In this document: positions 61,013 to 62,902 of the stretch, in pieces
How positions within the stretch are numbered: position 1 is the stretch's first letter
How the letters are laid out: every line of letters begins with the position of its first letter
DNA from: Atherinomorus stipes
Lineage: Eukaryota; Chordata; Actinopteri; Atheriniformes; Atherinidae
NCBI GenBank assembly: GCA_023101725.1
Contig: JALJCO010001091.1
Span: 62,001-126,000 of the forward strand
Length of the DNA stretch: 64,000 nucleotides
Direction: 5' to 3'
Made by a program: the position numbers and the translations under genes
The notes under the pieces: generated by a model
The model's database searches: none
What the model was told of the DNA's origin: nothing
Seen by the model: only the letters and a program-made list of their open reading frames with translations

Positions 61013-62902
61013 TTATATATAATATTAATTTCTACCCCCATCAAAAAAAAAAAAAGAAGAAGAAGAAGTTTCTATTTCTTTTATTTGTTTTAAATGTATT
61101 CATCAAGGCAAAGCATTTATGATTTTTATATTTGAGCCTGGATATTTACCAGATTGCTGTCCTCTTTGTTGCACCTTAACGGGCAAATAACATTCTGTCT
61201 ACTACAGCTCAGTACAAGTTCATGTAATCAGCGTCAACAACACGCTGTCTCATTACTCTGAAATCAGACTTGATCAGATCTGCACAGCGTTCAGTAACTT
61301 TGAGCGAAATAAAGGCAAATGCCGCGAGGTCCTCCGTTATTGCAGTCTTCACGTCGGCGAACTTGTCCGGCTGAGTCCGGCTTCTGTGCCCCCCCCCCCC
61401 GACGACTCACGCAGCTCTCGTCTGACCACTAAGTCAGACGGTAGACGGACACAGTCAATCCGAACGAGCCTGTTGTTCTGTTATGAAATCTCATGAGATT
61501 CCCCGAAATACCGCGAGATTACATAGTTCTGTTATCAATTCTCATGGTATTTTGGGAAATCTCATGAGATTTTGTAAGAAAATGATGATATTTCGTGAGA
61601 TTTTTATTAGTAAAATAGATCGACGTAGCGTTTTTGAATGTAGATATGGTATCAGCAATCTATTCTACTAATGAAATCTTGCGAAATTTCATTGCTCTGT
61701 TATGAAATCTCATGAGATTTTGCGAGATACCACGAGATTACATAGTTCTGTTATGAAATCTCACAGTATTTCATGAAATCTCATGAGATTTCATAACAAA
61801 ACGATATCTTGTGAGATTTCTTTGGTAAAACAGATCGATACTGCATTTTTAAATAAAGATATGGTATCGCCATATGAAAATATCGCTATATTTCAGTGTG
61901 GCAGTGTCGATATTTTTTTCCCACCCTTATTAAATATCAGGTGAGCCCTTTGTAATCAGTCGAGGTGCAGCCGGGTCATTATGAAAAAATAAAGCAAAAA
62001 AGTTTGCACAACTAATTCCACGATATAACAATATGTGTAAATATATCTCTCTCATGTTAATATATTGCAATATATCAATCAGTATGTTGCACAGCCCTAA
62101 CAGGAGGGTTTATGGGCACGTCCTCAGACCTTCGTCCAGTGTTGATTTGTTCACCGTTAGCATCAGGATTAGGAATGCAAACGGCAGAATGTTAGGAGCC
62201 GTGATTGTTTTATCTCCTGGCTACGAAGCTCCTCCTTGGATAGAAAATGAAGAAACTACTCAAAGCTCTGCAAGATTTGTTAGACTGAACTTCGGTTGTG
62301 GCTCAAGTTAAGTGCCTGAAACCGACCGTTTGCTTCAGACAATAGCATCAGCTGAGCTTCAGCATGTCATGTTTCCTGTAAGTTTGGCTCAGGTCTGTTT
62401 ATAATCCCTGGTTAGACGGCATTTACGCTGTGAGCAACGCTGCTCTGCAGATCAGTTCCTGGACGTAACAGTGGTGATGTCATTTTTCCAGCTGTGTGTT
62501 TACAGTGCATATGTGCACAGTCCTGTGGCGAGCAGCGAGTTGACGGCTTTCCAACCTCAGAACAGTGTGCGAATGCGATTTGTCGCTTTAGAAAGCCAAT
62601 GTTGTGGAGATTTGGGTCCATAAGGTGTAATTTATTTTCCATCTCTAGCTGTAATAATAGGTCTGCAATTCAAATAAAACCAATTGTTTCACCAGATTAA
62701 CGCTGTCTCTCTCTTTTCCCCTCAGAGTACAAGGTAAGAGTTTGTTTATACTTACAAACACGCTTTAATAATATTCAGCTGCATTCACTAATAAGTCCTC
62801 CACATTTACTGTGTGTGCCAGGTCTACCCCTATGAAATCCTGGCGGTGACGCATAGAGTGAAAGTGAAGCTTCCCAGAGACGTTGATCGCACCAGACTGG
62901 AG
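3038..62902 (+). CDS. ablim2: ablim2, actin-binding LIM protein 2 (partial; spliced, 19 exons seen)
   Basis: Span of the coding exons listed separately below. ABLIM proteins link actin filaments to partner proteins: four N-terminal LIM zinc domains, a disordered linker and a C-terminal villin headpiece that binds F-actin. All exons are on the + strand, have GT/AG borders and keep one frame (1835 nt, about 611 codons with the cassette exon). The assignment to ABLIM2 rather than ABLIM1 or ABLIM3 rests on recalled family features: [10 protein letters not shown] in LIM1, GSSIWHP at the end of LIM4, TRTSSES followed by [33 protein letters not shown], and [12 protein letters not shown] at the headpiece. 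The start codon with the first LIM1 half, and the final headpiece exon(s), are outside the window. The introns are unusually loaded with minisatellites and DNA transposons. Confidence 0.9.
3222..6703. other. Intron sequence without recognised features
   Basis: Intron between the LIM1/LIM2 exon and the LIM2 exon. It has a short ccat-rich stretch near 3240-3262. The open frames here (for example 5666-6076) show no protein similarity or coding character that I recognise. Confidence 0.5.
6704..6891. mobile_element. Short Tc1-derived element (about 188 bp, internal deletion)
   Basis: It starts tacagttgtgtgaaaagtg and ends with the near reverse complement cacacaactcta, with TA at both edges. The interior (aaaaactgcatttttcttta, cttgtgttatctttt, gatgatctgagacatataag) matches the long terminal arm of the Tc1 element at 52326-54617. 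It is therefore a MITE-like deletion derivative that retains only arm sequence. Confidence 0.75.
7313..7675. mobile_element. MITE with perfect 36-bp terminal inverted repeats
   Basis: The arms 7313-7348 and 7640-7675 are exact reverse complements; the left arm begins cagcactgactttagctta. The interior has no coding potential. A second, truncated copy lies in the opposite orientation at about 37896-38195. It is a non-autonomous DNA transposon; the superfamily is not determined. Confidence 0.85.
7711..7810. repeat. Dispersed repeat fragment, second copy at 30193-30293
   Basis: The stretch from gacgagctgctgtcttattc through acacaaagctgaccgtccat to gctctgacattca recurs with small changes at 30193-30293. 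No structure or coding potential was seen. It is probably a fragment of an old interspersed repeat. Confidence 0.6.
8548..8660 (+). CDS. ablim2: ablim2 exon: second half of LIM2
   Basis: The first base completes the split Lys codon, then the exon reads [16 protein letters not shown] and continues ICQKC, the final two Cys ligands of LIM2, followed by a short inter-LIM spacer ending AVH. It is 113 nt: one base, 37 codons, one base. The acceptor is tttgcag. The donor is gtcagt, weaker than most in this gene, but it is the only one that keeps the frame with the next exon. Confidence 0.94.
8768..8894 (+). CDS. ablim2: ablim2 exon: LIM3, main part
   Basis: This exon lies only 107 bases after the previous one. 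It reads (N)[20 protein letters not shown] and on through [11 protein letters not shown] to AEYIS, ending with two bases of a Lys codon. The zinc ligands CxxC and H-x2-C-x2-C-x2-C of LIM3 are all present. The acceptor is ctgcag and the donor gtaagt, a near-consensus site. The length is 127 nt (2 + 41 codons + 2). Confidence 0.95.
8998..11664. repeat. 25-bp minisatellite, about 2.7 kb, degenerate
   Basis: About one hundred tandem units of roughly 25 bases centre on gactgggattaaaggttct followed by gatgc, agatgt or ggatgc variants. Units vary in length (about 22-30) and many carry point changes. Longer blocks recur, for example the stretch with ggtttcttactgggatta near 9120, 9430 and 9790, indicating block duplications. 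It fills most of the intron between the LIM3 and LIM3/LIM4 exons. Confidence 0.95.
11781..11874 (+). CDS. ablim2: ablim2 exon: end of LIM3 and start of LIM4
   Basis: It reads (K)[18 protein letters not shown] and then [13 protein letters not shown]. The Cys and Asp of FCEMD close LIM3 and the CESC pair opens LIM4. The acceptor follows gtctgaacag and the donor is gtatgg after a complete Glu codon. The exon starts only about 115 bases after the end of a 2.7 kb minisatellite, so that array sits close to the region where the branch point should lie. Confidence 0.95.
11875..12833. other. Intron sequence; one isolated unit of the downstream array
   Basis: No gene is recognised. At about 12721-12757 there is a single copy of the gagcctgcagtgggtctaac unit that forms the tandem array at 13222-13540, separated from it by a dispersed repeat. 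Confidence 0.55.
12860..13221. repeat. Dispersed teleost repeat (cattttctgtacagcttatc type)
   Basis: It runs from gtcagtcattttctgtacag through acctggacaggtcgccagtc, attcatactcacattcac, tttggacggtgggaggaag, agaacatgcaaactccacac to gggaatcgaatcagcaacct. This series of phrases is familiar from a very abundant interspersed repeat of fish genomes. The open frame across it is incidental. I do not assign the class. Confidence 0.75.
13222..13540. repeat. 33/39-bp tandem repeat, about 9 copies
   Basis: The units read tggacccagatcgagcctgc followed by agtgggtctaacc, with or without an extra cagacc, giving 33- or 39-base units. Both lengths are multiples of three, which explains the open frames on both strands here. 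I see no sign of real coding. Confidence 0.9.
13734..13825. repeat. Unique-looking flank duplicated at about 14620-14710
   Basis: The stretch ggtgtccttggtgcaggtgt through ttccccatctgctgtgcatt to tctttccggcaggcccagag occurs here and again at about 14628-14707, in both cases immediately before tttttgtcccagcagcagg units. The 19-bp array was therefore duplicated together with its left flank. Confidence 0.85.
13822..15594. repeat. 19-bp minisatellite with two interleaved unit types, about 1.8 kb
   Basis: Two unit types share gtcccagcagcagg and differ in the first five bases: ttttt-type and gtgat-type. They alternate irregularly, and some units lack one c or have gc for tt. The left half (13822-14600) is degenerate; the right half (14890-15594) is far more uniform. 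A copy of the left flank at 14628-14707 separates the two. The long open frames here come from the repeat. Confidence 0.95.
15958..16090. repeat. Dispersed repeat fragment (aaaggaatagttcaccca)
   Basis: It begins aaaggaatagttcacccaca and continues gaatgatggtccttcat and catgctgagcaagactct. The same phrases recur at about 49842-49920. This matches the end of a common fish DNA-transposon relic type. Confidence 0.65.
16145..16443. mobile_element. AT-rich MITE with atcgatacactgaaatat ends, copy 1
   Basis: Left end gggaaaaaatatcgatacac followed by tgaaatattgcgatatttt; right end aaaatatcgcgatatttcag then tgtat and ttttttcccagccct, an inverted repeat of the left. Inside are palindromic cgaaatctcgtgagattt-like segments. 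The same element recurs alone at 29901-30119 and nested at 40756-41304, 50361-51056 and 60208-61925. Confidence 0.8.
16573..16665. repeat. Terminal fragment of the hAT-like element found at 22083 and 43296
   Basis: The stretch gaatatttgcgtctctggac, gacttttatttagctggttg and ggttgcagattcccggcctg matches the right end of the copy at 43296-44153. Only one end is present. Confidence 0.6.
17017..17155. repeat. Imperfect AGAC tetranucleotide microsatellite
   Basis: Repeated agacagacagacagatagac with interruptions by aaag and gg. It directly precedes the 43-bp minisatellite region. Confidence 0.85.
17237..18540. repeat. 43-bp minisatellite, about 30 copies
   Basis: The unit reads cagtctgtggaagacgtgag followed by gctgatgatgtcatagccgt and cag, 43 bases. 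The variants are limited: gaggct or gatgct, gatgatg or ggtgatg, gccgtcag, gctgtcag or gccgtggg. Every unit contains tgatgtcat, one base from the CRE consensus. Since 43 is not a multiple of three, no long frame forms. The array ends at cagtctgtggagcatcttcc. Confidence 0.96.
18656..20755. repeat. 51-bp minisatellite, 41 copies, with a 19-unit higher-order period
   Basis: The unit is 51 bases (gatgaggacgtagtaaaagc, aggaccaggttttcctgaac, ctgaagaccac). Units differ almost only at two sites: cct or ccc in gaacc(t/c)gaag, and cac or tac. The variant order repeats exactly every 19 units (969 bp): the tac unit is number 8 and again number 27, each followed by one cct unit, seven ccc units, one cct, one ccc, then cct units. 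Because 51 is divisible by three and the unit lacks stops in several frames, frames of about 700 codons exist on both strands (on + the unit reads [17 protein letters not shown]). It sits within an intron and I regard these frames as non-coding. Confidence 0.97.
20893..21225. repeat. TATCAG-rich compound tandem repeat
   Basis: A higher-order unit of about 55-60 bases contains cgtatctgttcatcagggat followed by several cagtatcagtatcaatatc hexamers. About six copies. It is the fifth tandem array in this intron. Confidence 0.9.
21785..21872 (+). CDS. ablim2: ablim2 exon: LIM4, main part
   Basis: It reads [20 protein letters not shown] and then AEGEEMYLQ, ending with one base of a Gly codon. The H-x2-C-x2-C-x2-C ligands of LIM4 are intact. 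The acceptor is gttaacag and the donor gtgagg. The 9.9 kb intron before it is dominated by five tandem-repeat arrays. Confidence 0.95.
22083..22890. mobile_element. hAT-like non-autonomous element (caggggtctgcaacct ends)
   Basis: Terminal inverted repeats are caggggtctgcaacct at 22083 and aggttgcagacccctg ending at 22890. The interior is A/T-rich with no transposase. A diverged copy in the opposite orientation lies at 43296-44153. The ends resemble hAT-type elements, but no clear 8-bp target duplication is visible. Confidence 0.75.
23022..23080 (+). CDS. ablim2: ablim2 exon: C-terminal end of LIM4
   Basis: It completes the Gly codon and reads [19 protein letters not shown], ending on a codon boundary. 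The His and Cys of WHPPC are the likely last LIM4 zinc ligands. GSSIWHP is one of the strings that points to ABLIM2. The acceptor tract is tgtctttctgtctccag and the donor gtgggt. It lies 131 bases after a hAT-like non-autonomous element that ends at 22890. Confidence 0.93.
23175..23440. repeat. Degenerate dispersed repeat with locally duplicated segment
   Basis: It contains gggactcgaacccgggatct, reminiscent of an inverted tRNA B-box, as in tRNA-derived repeats. It then has two near copies of ccaggctaccactcccnaga-type sequence with gaaccntggttctctagacc at about 23340-23430. It does not fold as a tRNA gene as far as I can see. Confidence 0.45.
23960..25417 (+). mobile_element. Tc1/mariner element, copy 1, lacking both outer ends
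   Basis: It has inner arm sequence on both sides (cctgtgtgaaaaagtgattg near 24090, caatcactttttcacacagg near 25313) around a transposase pseudogene. The outermost tacagctgtgtgaaaa ends present in the copy at 52326-54617 are missing on both sides. It stops at atctttgt near 25417, where the other copy continues. Confidence 0.85.
24282..25345 (+). pseudogene. Tc1-family transposase pseudogene, copy 1
   Basis: The start codon at 24282 opens [20 protein letters not shown], a Tc1-type N-terminal DNA-binding domain. An in-frame TGA lies at 24420-24422 (codon 47), and the frame changes near 24530, again before 24750, and near 24930. Downstream frames keep the catalytic domain signatures: [13 protein letters not shown] with the first Asp near 24739, [28 protein letters not shown] with the second Asp, and [16 protein letters not shown] with the Glu. 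The triad is recognisable but the gene cannot make a protein. The copy at 53379 has the same lesions. Confidence 0.9.
26011..27209 (+). mobile_element. Second type of Tc1/mariner element, about 1.2 kb, decayed
   Basis: Terminal inverted repeats are tacactatattgccaaaagt at 26011 and the complementary end ttttggcaatatagtgta at 27192-27209, with TA at each edge. The interior keeps transposase traces on the + strand: SEFQRGTV near 26165, a VMVWGCF-like block near 26690, a QHDCAPVH block near 26830, and [13 protein letters not shown] near 26925. Stops and frameshifts are frequent, so it is an old inactive copy. These ends are familiar from an abundant fish Tc1 family different from the copies at 23960 and 52326. 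Confidence 0.88.
27498..28075. mobile_element. GTACC-ended MITE, copy 1
   Basis: Left end cagaaatagaggtaccagtt; right end ctgtctcgtacctctattt, an approximate inverted repeat. The interior is AT-rich and has several short gtacc or ggtac palindromes. It is almost identical to the copies at 30459, 39037 and (reversed, truncated) 48210. A short open frame starting MYKLHT recurs in the copies but has no coding character. Confidence 0.85.
28475..28516 (+). CDS. Candidate 14-codon cassette exon of ablim2
   Basis: The acceptor is a good pyrimidine tract (ccatcaccttctcag) and the donor is gtcggt. The 42 bases between them are open in phase 0 and read [14 protein letters not shown]. Both neighbouring exons also meet in phase 0 (after EEKSK, before VTRTSS), so inclusion would keep the frame. 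I do not recall this peptide from any ABLIM protein. The motif aagcaggtc occurs at both edges, so a chance match is possible. Sequence evidence alone supports it only weakly. Confidence 0.35.
29162..29790. mobile_element. Foldback element with arms of about 190 bp and TTAA ends
   Basis: It begins ttaaaggataacttcc and ends gaaagttatcctttaa. The left arm (29162 to about 29353) and right arm (about 29593-29790) are imperfect reverse complements: aggataacttcc against gaaagttatcct, cattactcaccggtaaagtttc-type sequence in both, and gcagtaaaactcc against ggagttttactgc. The ttaa at each end is compatible with a TTAA target duplication, as in piggyBac or Kolobok families. No transposase. Confidence 0.85.
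29901..30119. mobile_element. AT-rich MITE with atcgatacactgaaatat ends, copy 2
   Basis: It starts agggctgggaaagaaaatcg and ends atcgatttttttcccagccct, nearly perfect inverted ends. The interior carries cgaaatctcgcgagatttca. This is the shortest and cleanest solo copy of the family in the window. Confidence 0.85.
30459..31030. mobile_element. GTACC-ended MITE, copy 2
   Basis: It begins cacactcagaaatagaggta and ends gtacctctatttttgagtgtg; the cacactca and tgagtgtg ends are perfect inverted repeats. About 570 bp. Same orientation as copy 1 and closely similar throughout. Confidence 0.88.
31614..31691 (+). CDS. ablim2: ablim2 exon: Ser-rich linker after LIM4
   Basis: It has 26 complete codons: [20 protein letters not shown] and then PSRVIY. 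This is the Ser-rich segment directly after LIM4, and SGSPSRVIY is a strong ABLIM2-type signature. It is phase 0 at both ends. The acceptor is gtgtttcag and the donor gtaagg. The serines are plausible phosphorylation sites, which is inference only. Confidence 0.93.
31851..31994 (+). CDS. ablim2: ablim2 exon: conserved [10 protein letters not shown] linker block
   Basis: It has 48 complete codons beginning [20 protein letters not shown], then [18 protein letters not shown] and [10 protein letters not shown]. This block is the best-conserved part of the linker in the family. It is phase 0 to phase 0, with acceptor ctgctgccag and donor gtacgt. It lies only 159 bases after the previous exon. Confidence 0.95.
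33006..33038 (+). CDS. ablim2: ablim2 33-nt microexon ([11 protein letters not shown])
   Basis: Eleven complete codons read [11 protein letters not shown] between a strong acceptor (ccgtctccgtttgcag) and donor gtaatg. It is phase 0 on both sides, and so are its neighbours. The peptide resembles the ABLIM1 linker string ESPRTLSPTPSAEG at the same position, which argues that it is genuine and old. My recollection of mammalian ABLIM2 passes straight from YGE to GD, so the exon may be alternatively included or missing in some copies. Confidence 0.8.
33783..34620. repeat. (GATTA)n-type pentanucleotide array, about 0.8 kb
   Basis: A pure core gattagattagattagatt near 33830-33900 is flanked by a long region where gatta, gatca, gaata and ggtca variants mix. 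It is followed by agatagacctttattcctcc, which resembles the tail phrase of a common fish interspersed repeat. It is an intronic microsatellite, not telomeric DNA. Confidence 0.93.
35672..35789 (+). CDS. ablim2: ablim2 exon: Ser/Arg-rich linker
   Basis: It reads [20 protein letters not shown] and then [19 protein letters not shown], ending with one base of the next codon (phase 1). YTPxSRSPQxYSR is a family landmark. The acceptor is tgtgcacccag and the donor gtatca. It is the 5' partner of the phase-1 junction into which one or two cassette exons can be inserted. Confidence 0.93.
35959..36237 (+). CDS. ablim2: ablim2 93-codon cassette exon ending YIPYFRG
   Basis: It begins in phase 1 ([19 protein letters not shown]) and stays open for 279 nt to [11 protein letters not shown] plus one base, so it can be spliced in or skipped without shifting the frame. 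The next constitutive exon then reads [11 protein letters not shown]. The ending YIPYFRG-SESGRS matches the end of an optional segment I recall in mammalian ABLIM2, although that segment is much shorter and otherwise different. The acceptor is gattggacatccag, only 169 bases after the previous exon, and the donor is gtatcc. The peptide is rich in Ser, Pro, Gly and Thr and looks disordered. Confidence 0.78.
36847..36918 (+). CDS. Candidate 24-codon cassette exon of ablim2
   Basis: There is a very strong pyrimidine tract before ccccctag at 36841-36846 and a good donor (gtaaag) at 36919. The 72 bases between are open in phase 1 and read [19 protein letters not shown] then LPAAN plus one base. Both flanking constitutive exons use phase 1 at this junction. 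I do not recognise the peptide. It could be an optional exon of the proline-rich linker or a chance pairing of good splice signals. Confidence 0.4.
36953..36979. repeat. Poly-C tract
   Basis: A run of about 27 cytosines directly after tctgtgtc. Other C runs lie at about 33575-33588, 44320-44338 and 61388-61399. The exact length is likely to be unreliable in the assembly. Confidence 0.85.
37896..38195. mobile_element. Truncated, inverted copy of the 36-bp-TIR MITE
   Basis: It ends with agcaactatgcaaagctaag and ctaaagtcagtgctg, matching one terminus of the element at 7313-7675. The interior matches that element read in the opposite direction (for example ttgatgtaaaatcggcctctc). The other terminus is missing, and the left part diverges around atgctgcgcatgcatg. 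Confidence 0.75.
38565..38612. repeat. LINE/SINE-type 3' tail with (TTGAA)n
   Basis: It reads gaattgacgctatacaaata and aagttgaattgaattgaatt. The phrase gcgctatataaataaa followed by simple repeats is the usual 3' end of several fish retroposons. Only the tail is recognisable. Confidence 0.55.
39037..39600. mobile_element. GTACC-ended MITE, copy 3
   Basis: It begins cacactcaaaaatagaggta and ends gtacctctatgtttgagtgtg. About 564 bp, in the same orientation as copies 1 and 2. Confidence 0.88.
40589..41599. mobile_element. Composite MITE (atgcacaatataatcgg ends) with another MITE inside, copy 1
   Basis: The outer ends are agggatgcacaatataatcg and ccaatattgtacatccct, with tatcggcctatatcggc-type repeats next to both. 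At 40756-41304 the atcgatacactgaaatat MITE occupies the centre. It is flanked by aaaacttccaaagacta on the left and by its near reverse complement tagtctttagaggttttt on the right. A further end-fragment of the inner family lies at about 41378-41440. The same nested arrangement is present at 50184-51219. Confidence 0.85.
42119..42226 (+). CDS. ablim2: ablim2 exon: [11 protein letters not shown] linker
   Basis: It completes a Gly codon and reads [20 protein letters not shown] and then [15 protein letters not shown] plus one base. [11 protein letters not shown] and APRHFHxP are family landmarks. It is phase 1 on both sides and 108 nt long. The acceptor is ccccgctgaag, a purine-poor but short tract, and the donor is gtaggc. 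Confidence 0.93.
42700..43295. other. Intron sequence without recognised features
   Basis: Part of the intron between the SESGRS and NIYRKPP exons. A short tttatttatttatttattta run lies near 42967-42990. Nothing else was recognised. Confidence 0.4.
43296..44153. mobile_element. hAT-like non-autonomous element, inverted relative to 22083-22890
   Basis: It begins caggggtcagcaacctgcag and ends ctgcagactcctg. Read in reverse it follows the copy at 22083 (cgtccagagacgcaaatattt, ccagctaaagaaaagtcgtcc). It contains poly-T, a GT run (about 43671-43692) and poly-G tracts (about 43693-43702 and 43765-43778) that probably expanded after insertion. Confidence 0.75.
44618..44671 (+). CDS. ablim2: ablim2 exon: [13 protein letters not shown] linker
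   Basis: A 54-nt exon reading (E)[17 protein letters not shown] plus one base. The NIYRKPPIY string is found in all ABLIM proteins. It is phase 1 on both sides, so skipping would also keep the frame. The acceptor is ttcccatcttcag, after a long run of t and c from about 44530, and the donor is gtacag. Confidence 0.94.
44987..45932. repeat. Dispersed element, direct copy at 55775-56541
   Basis: It starts ttaggtttatttatttaatg and shares cacctgcctttaacagactg, aaaactgatggaaactgatt, catcaacagctgattttctc and ggtttgggaccatttctgtc with the second copy. This copy continues to gtggttaagaaccactgct, an end resembling hAT-type elements. No coding potential seen. Confidence 0.75.
46229..46831. mobile_element. 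Putative TIR element (acctgtcctccaaag ends), about 0.6 kb
   Basis: The left end acctgtcctccaaagccata and right end atgactttggaggacaggt are inverted repeats of about 24 bases with two mismatches. The interior has no transposase-like frame. Only one copy was seen in the window. Confidence 0.6.
46877..47030. mobile_element. Short MITE-like repeat (ggcccaatcccaat to attgggacgcaccctta)
   Basis: The 5' end reads aaggcccaatcccaatgttc and the 3' end gtattgggacgcaccctta, inverted approximations of each other. The interior holds ctagccctcacccattatca against agtagggctagtgggtgta. About 150 bp, a familiar type in fish genomes. Confidence 0.6.
47176..47209. repeat. Short interstitial telomere-like repeat
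   Basis: It reads ggttagggttagggaagggt and then cagggttagggtta: four to five ttaggg-type units with two errors, directly inside intron sequence. Confidence 0.75.
48036..48207. repeat. Compound (TA)n-(GA)n-(GATA)n microsatellite
   Basis: About 45 bases of alternating ta, then gagagagagatagagaga, then a pure gata run to 48207, where the reversed GTACC-ended MITE begins. Apparent Tyr/Ile/Leu-rich frames on either strand come from this repeat. Confidence 0.93.
48210..48672. mobile_element. GTACC-ended MITE, copy 4, reversed and truncated
   Basis: It begins cactcaaaaacagaggtacg and runs as the reverse complement of copies 1-3 up to acagcttgataaggtac, where a (TA)n microsatellite (about 48676-48709) takes over. 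The last 120 or so bases of the element are missing. Confidence 0.85.
48757..48834. repeat. Retroposon 3' tail with (GATT)n
   Basis: It reads aaactgtaaagtgctgcgag, ggcgctttataaataaagat and tgattgattgattga. This is a recognisable fish LINE/SINE 3' end. No body of an element is visible upstream. Confidence 0.6.
49842..49925. repeat. Dispersed repeat fragment, related to 15958-16090
   Basis: It reads aaaggaatagtacacccaga, gaatgatggtccttcatttt and catgctgagcaagactctt. It matches the fragment at 15958 in the same orientation. Confidence 0.6.
50184..51219. mobile_element. Composite MITE (atgcacaatataatcgg ends) with another MITE inside, copy 2
   Basis: The outer ends are gggaatgcacaatataatcg and ctaatactgtgcatccct. 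The inner atcgatacactgaaatat-type MITE occupies about 50361-51056 and begins gggctgggaaaaaaatattg. The order of blocks is the same as in copy 1 at 40589-41599. The inner part has three to four internal repeats of the catttgctgataccatatgg type. Confidence 0.85.
51496..51533 (+). CDS. ablim2: ablim2 38-nt exon ([12 protein letters not shown])
   Basis: It completes an Ala codon and reads [12 protein letters not shown], ending in phase 0. It corresponds to the ARRSDGEDGS part of ABLIM2. The acceptor is ctgttttacag and the donor gtgggt. Because it enters in phase 1 and leaves in phase 0, it cannot be skipped alone without a frameshift. Confidence 0.85.
51725..51833 (+). CDS. ablim2: ablim2 exon: [11 protein letters not shown] linker
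   Basis: It reads [20 protein letters not shown] and then [16 protein letters not shown] plus one base. It aligns with the SSWLMLKGDAD segment of ABLIM2. The acceptor is ctccatag and the donor gtaagt, close to consensus. It lies 191 bases after the previous small exon. Confidence 0.92.
51914..51972 (+). CDS. ablim2: ablim2 exon: [16 protein letters not shown] linker
   Basis: A 59-nt exon reading (N)[19 protein letters not shown], ending in phase 0. The SLPGYGRNG string is shared with other ABLIM members. The intron before it is only 80 bases, the shortest in the gene here. The acceptor is cttctttgtag and the donor gtgagc. Confidence 0.93.
52394..53068. mobile_element. Insertion inside the left arm of Tc1 copy 2
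   Basis: Comparing the left arm with the intact right arm shows a break after gtttgtcacactt and resumption at tatgtttcagatcatcaaac. The insert starts gaaggttgaatatggaac and ends ttccatattcaacctttc, inverted ends of about 17 bases. About 675 bp, no transposase-like frame. Confidence 0.78.
53379..54442 (+). pseudogene. Tc1-family transposase pseudogene, copy 2
   Basis: It is nearly identical to the pseudogene at 24282. It has the same start ([14 protein letters not shown]), the same in-frame TGA at codon 47 (53517-53519) and the same pattern of frame changes, including the stretch asn-ser-ala-ser-thr-lys-lys-ser-stop near 54027. The DDE-type signatures are still legible. It cannot encode a functional protein. 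Confidence 0.9.
54618..55774. other. Intron sequence without recognised features
   Basis: No exon, tandem array or clear transposon seen. The short open frames on either strand lack coding character. Confidence 0.45.
55775..56541. repeat. Dispersed element, direct copy of 44987-45932
   Basis: It starts ttaggtttatttatttaata and follows the first copy with small indels up to gtggggggaggctacat. It lacks the terminal section with gtggttaagaaccactg. Confidence 0.75.
57014..57046. repeat. Poly-T tract
   Basis: About 33 consecutive thymines. It may be the reverse-strand poly-A tail of a retroposed sequence or a simple expansion. Confidence 0.85.
57475..57576. repeat. 37-bp tandem repeat, 3 copies
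   Basis: Three units of gtacaacctagtcatcgcaa followed by tgggaagtaaagaagag, with point differences. It directly precedes a GC-rich segment. Confidence 0.85.
57650..57895. other. GC-rich island with a Pro/Arg-rich open frame
   Basis: A sharply bounded block of high GC content within AT-rich intron. On + it can be read as a frame of about 101 codons from 57608 (Pro, Gly, Arg, Gln-rich), but other frames are open as well. It has no splice-site pairing that fits ablim2. Pro-rich GC blocks of this kind occur in fish interspersed repeats, and I think that is the likeliest explanation. Confidence 0.4.
57914..59691. other. Intron sequence without recognised features
   Basis: AT-rich intron leading to the acidic linker exon at 59692. 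No element ends, tandem repeats or exon candidates were recognised. Confidence 0.45.
59692..59752 (+). CDS. ablim2: ablim2 exon: acidic [20 protein letters not shown] segment
   Basis: Twenty codons read [20 protein letters not shown] plus one base of a Glu codon. It aligns with the ADPDASWGMREYK segment just before the headpiece. It is phase 0 in, phase 1 out. The acceptor is gtgtttctgcag and the donor gtggga. The 7.7 kb intron upstream carries a Tc1 element. Confidence 0.9.
59920..62097. mobile_element. Triple-nested DNA transposon insertion with 8-bp target duplication
   Basis: The outer element begins cgatatggaccaaatatatc and ends tatgttgcacagccc, a type common in fish. It is flanked by perfect 8-base direct repeats taacagga at 59912-59919 and 62098-62105, as expected for hAT-type insertion. 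Inside lies the atcgatacactgaaatat MITE (about 60208-61925), and inside that a third insert (about 60545-61468). The left outer end appears shortened, since the usual agggctggg prefix is absent. Confidence 0.8.
60545..61468. mobile_element. Innermost insert with aggctcgttc / gaacgagcct ends
   Basis: The inner MITE sequence breaks after cggaatatcatt and resumes at gttctgttatgaaatctc. The insert between starts aggctcgttctactttgg and ends ccgaacgagcct, 10-base inverted ends. It contains a (TA)n microsatellite (about 60925-61012) and a poly-C run. No transposase seen. Confidence 0.65.
62726..62733 (+). CDS. ablim2: ablim2 8-nt microexon (E-Y-K)
   Basis: Only eight bases, agtacaag, lie between a strong acceptor (tctctcttttcccctcag) and a strong donor (gtaaga). 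They complete Glu and add Tyr and Lys, giving the family string MR-EYK-xYPY across three exons. No other placement restores the EYK residues and the frame, since the preceding exon leaves in phase 1 and the following one enters in phase 0. It is among the shortest coding exons one can expect in a vertebrate gene. Confidence 0.88.
62822..62902 (+). CDS. ablim2: ablim2 exon: start of the villin headpiece
   Basis: It has 27 complete codons: [20 protein letters not shown] and then VDRTRLE. This is the N-terminal part of the headpiece domain. The DVDRTRLE string precedes the helical core that contains the F-actin-binding surface, which is not in this window. The acceptor is gtgtgtgccag and the donor gtgagc. 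The next exon was not found before position 64000. Confidence 0.94.

Noticed and set aside
3038..62902. Assignment of the gene to ablim1 or ablim3
   Set aside because: The LIM1 string [26 protein letters not shown] and YIPYFRG-SESGRS fit ABLIM2 better. ABLIM3 and ABLIM1 differ at these places as I recall them.
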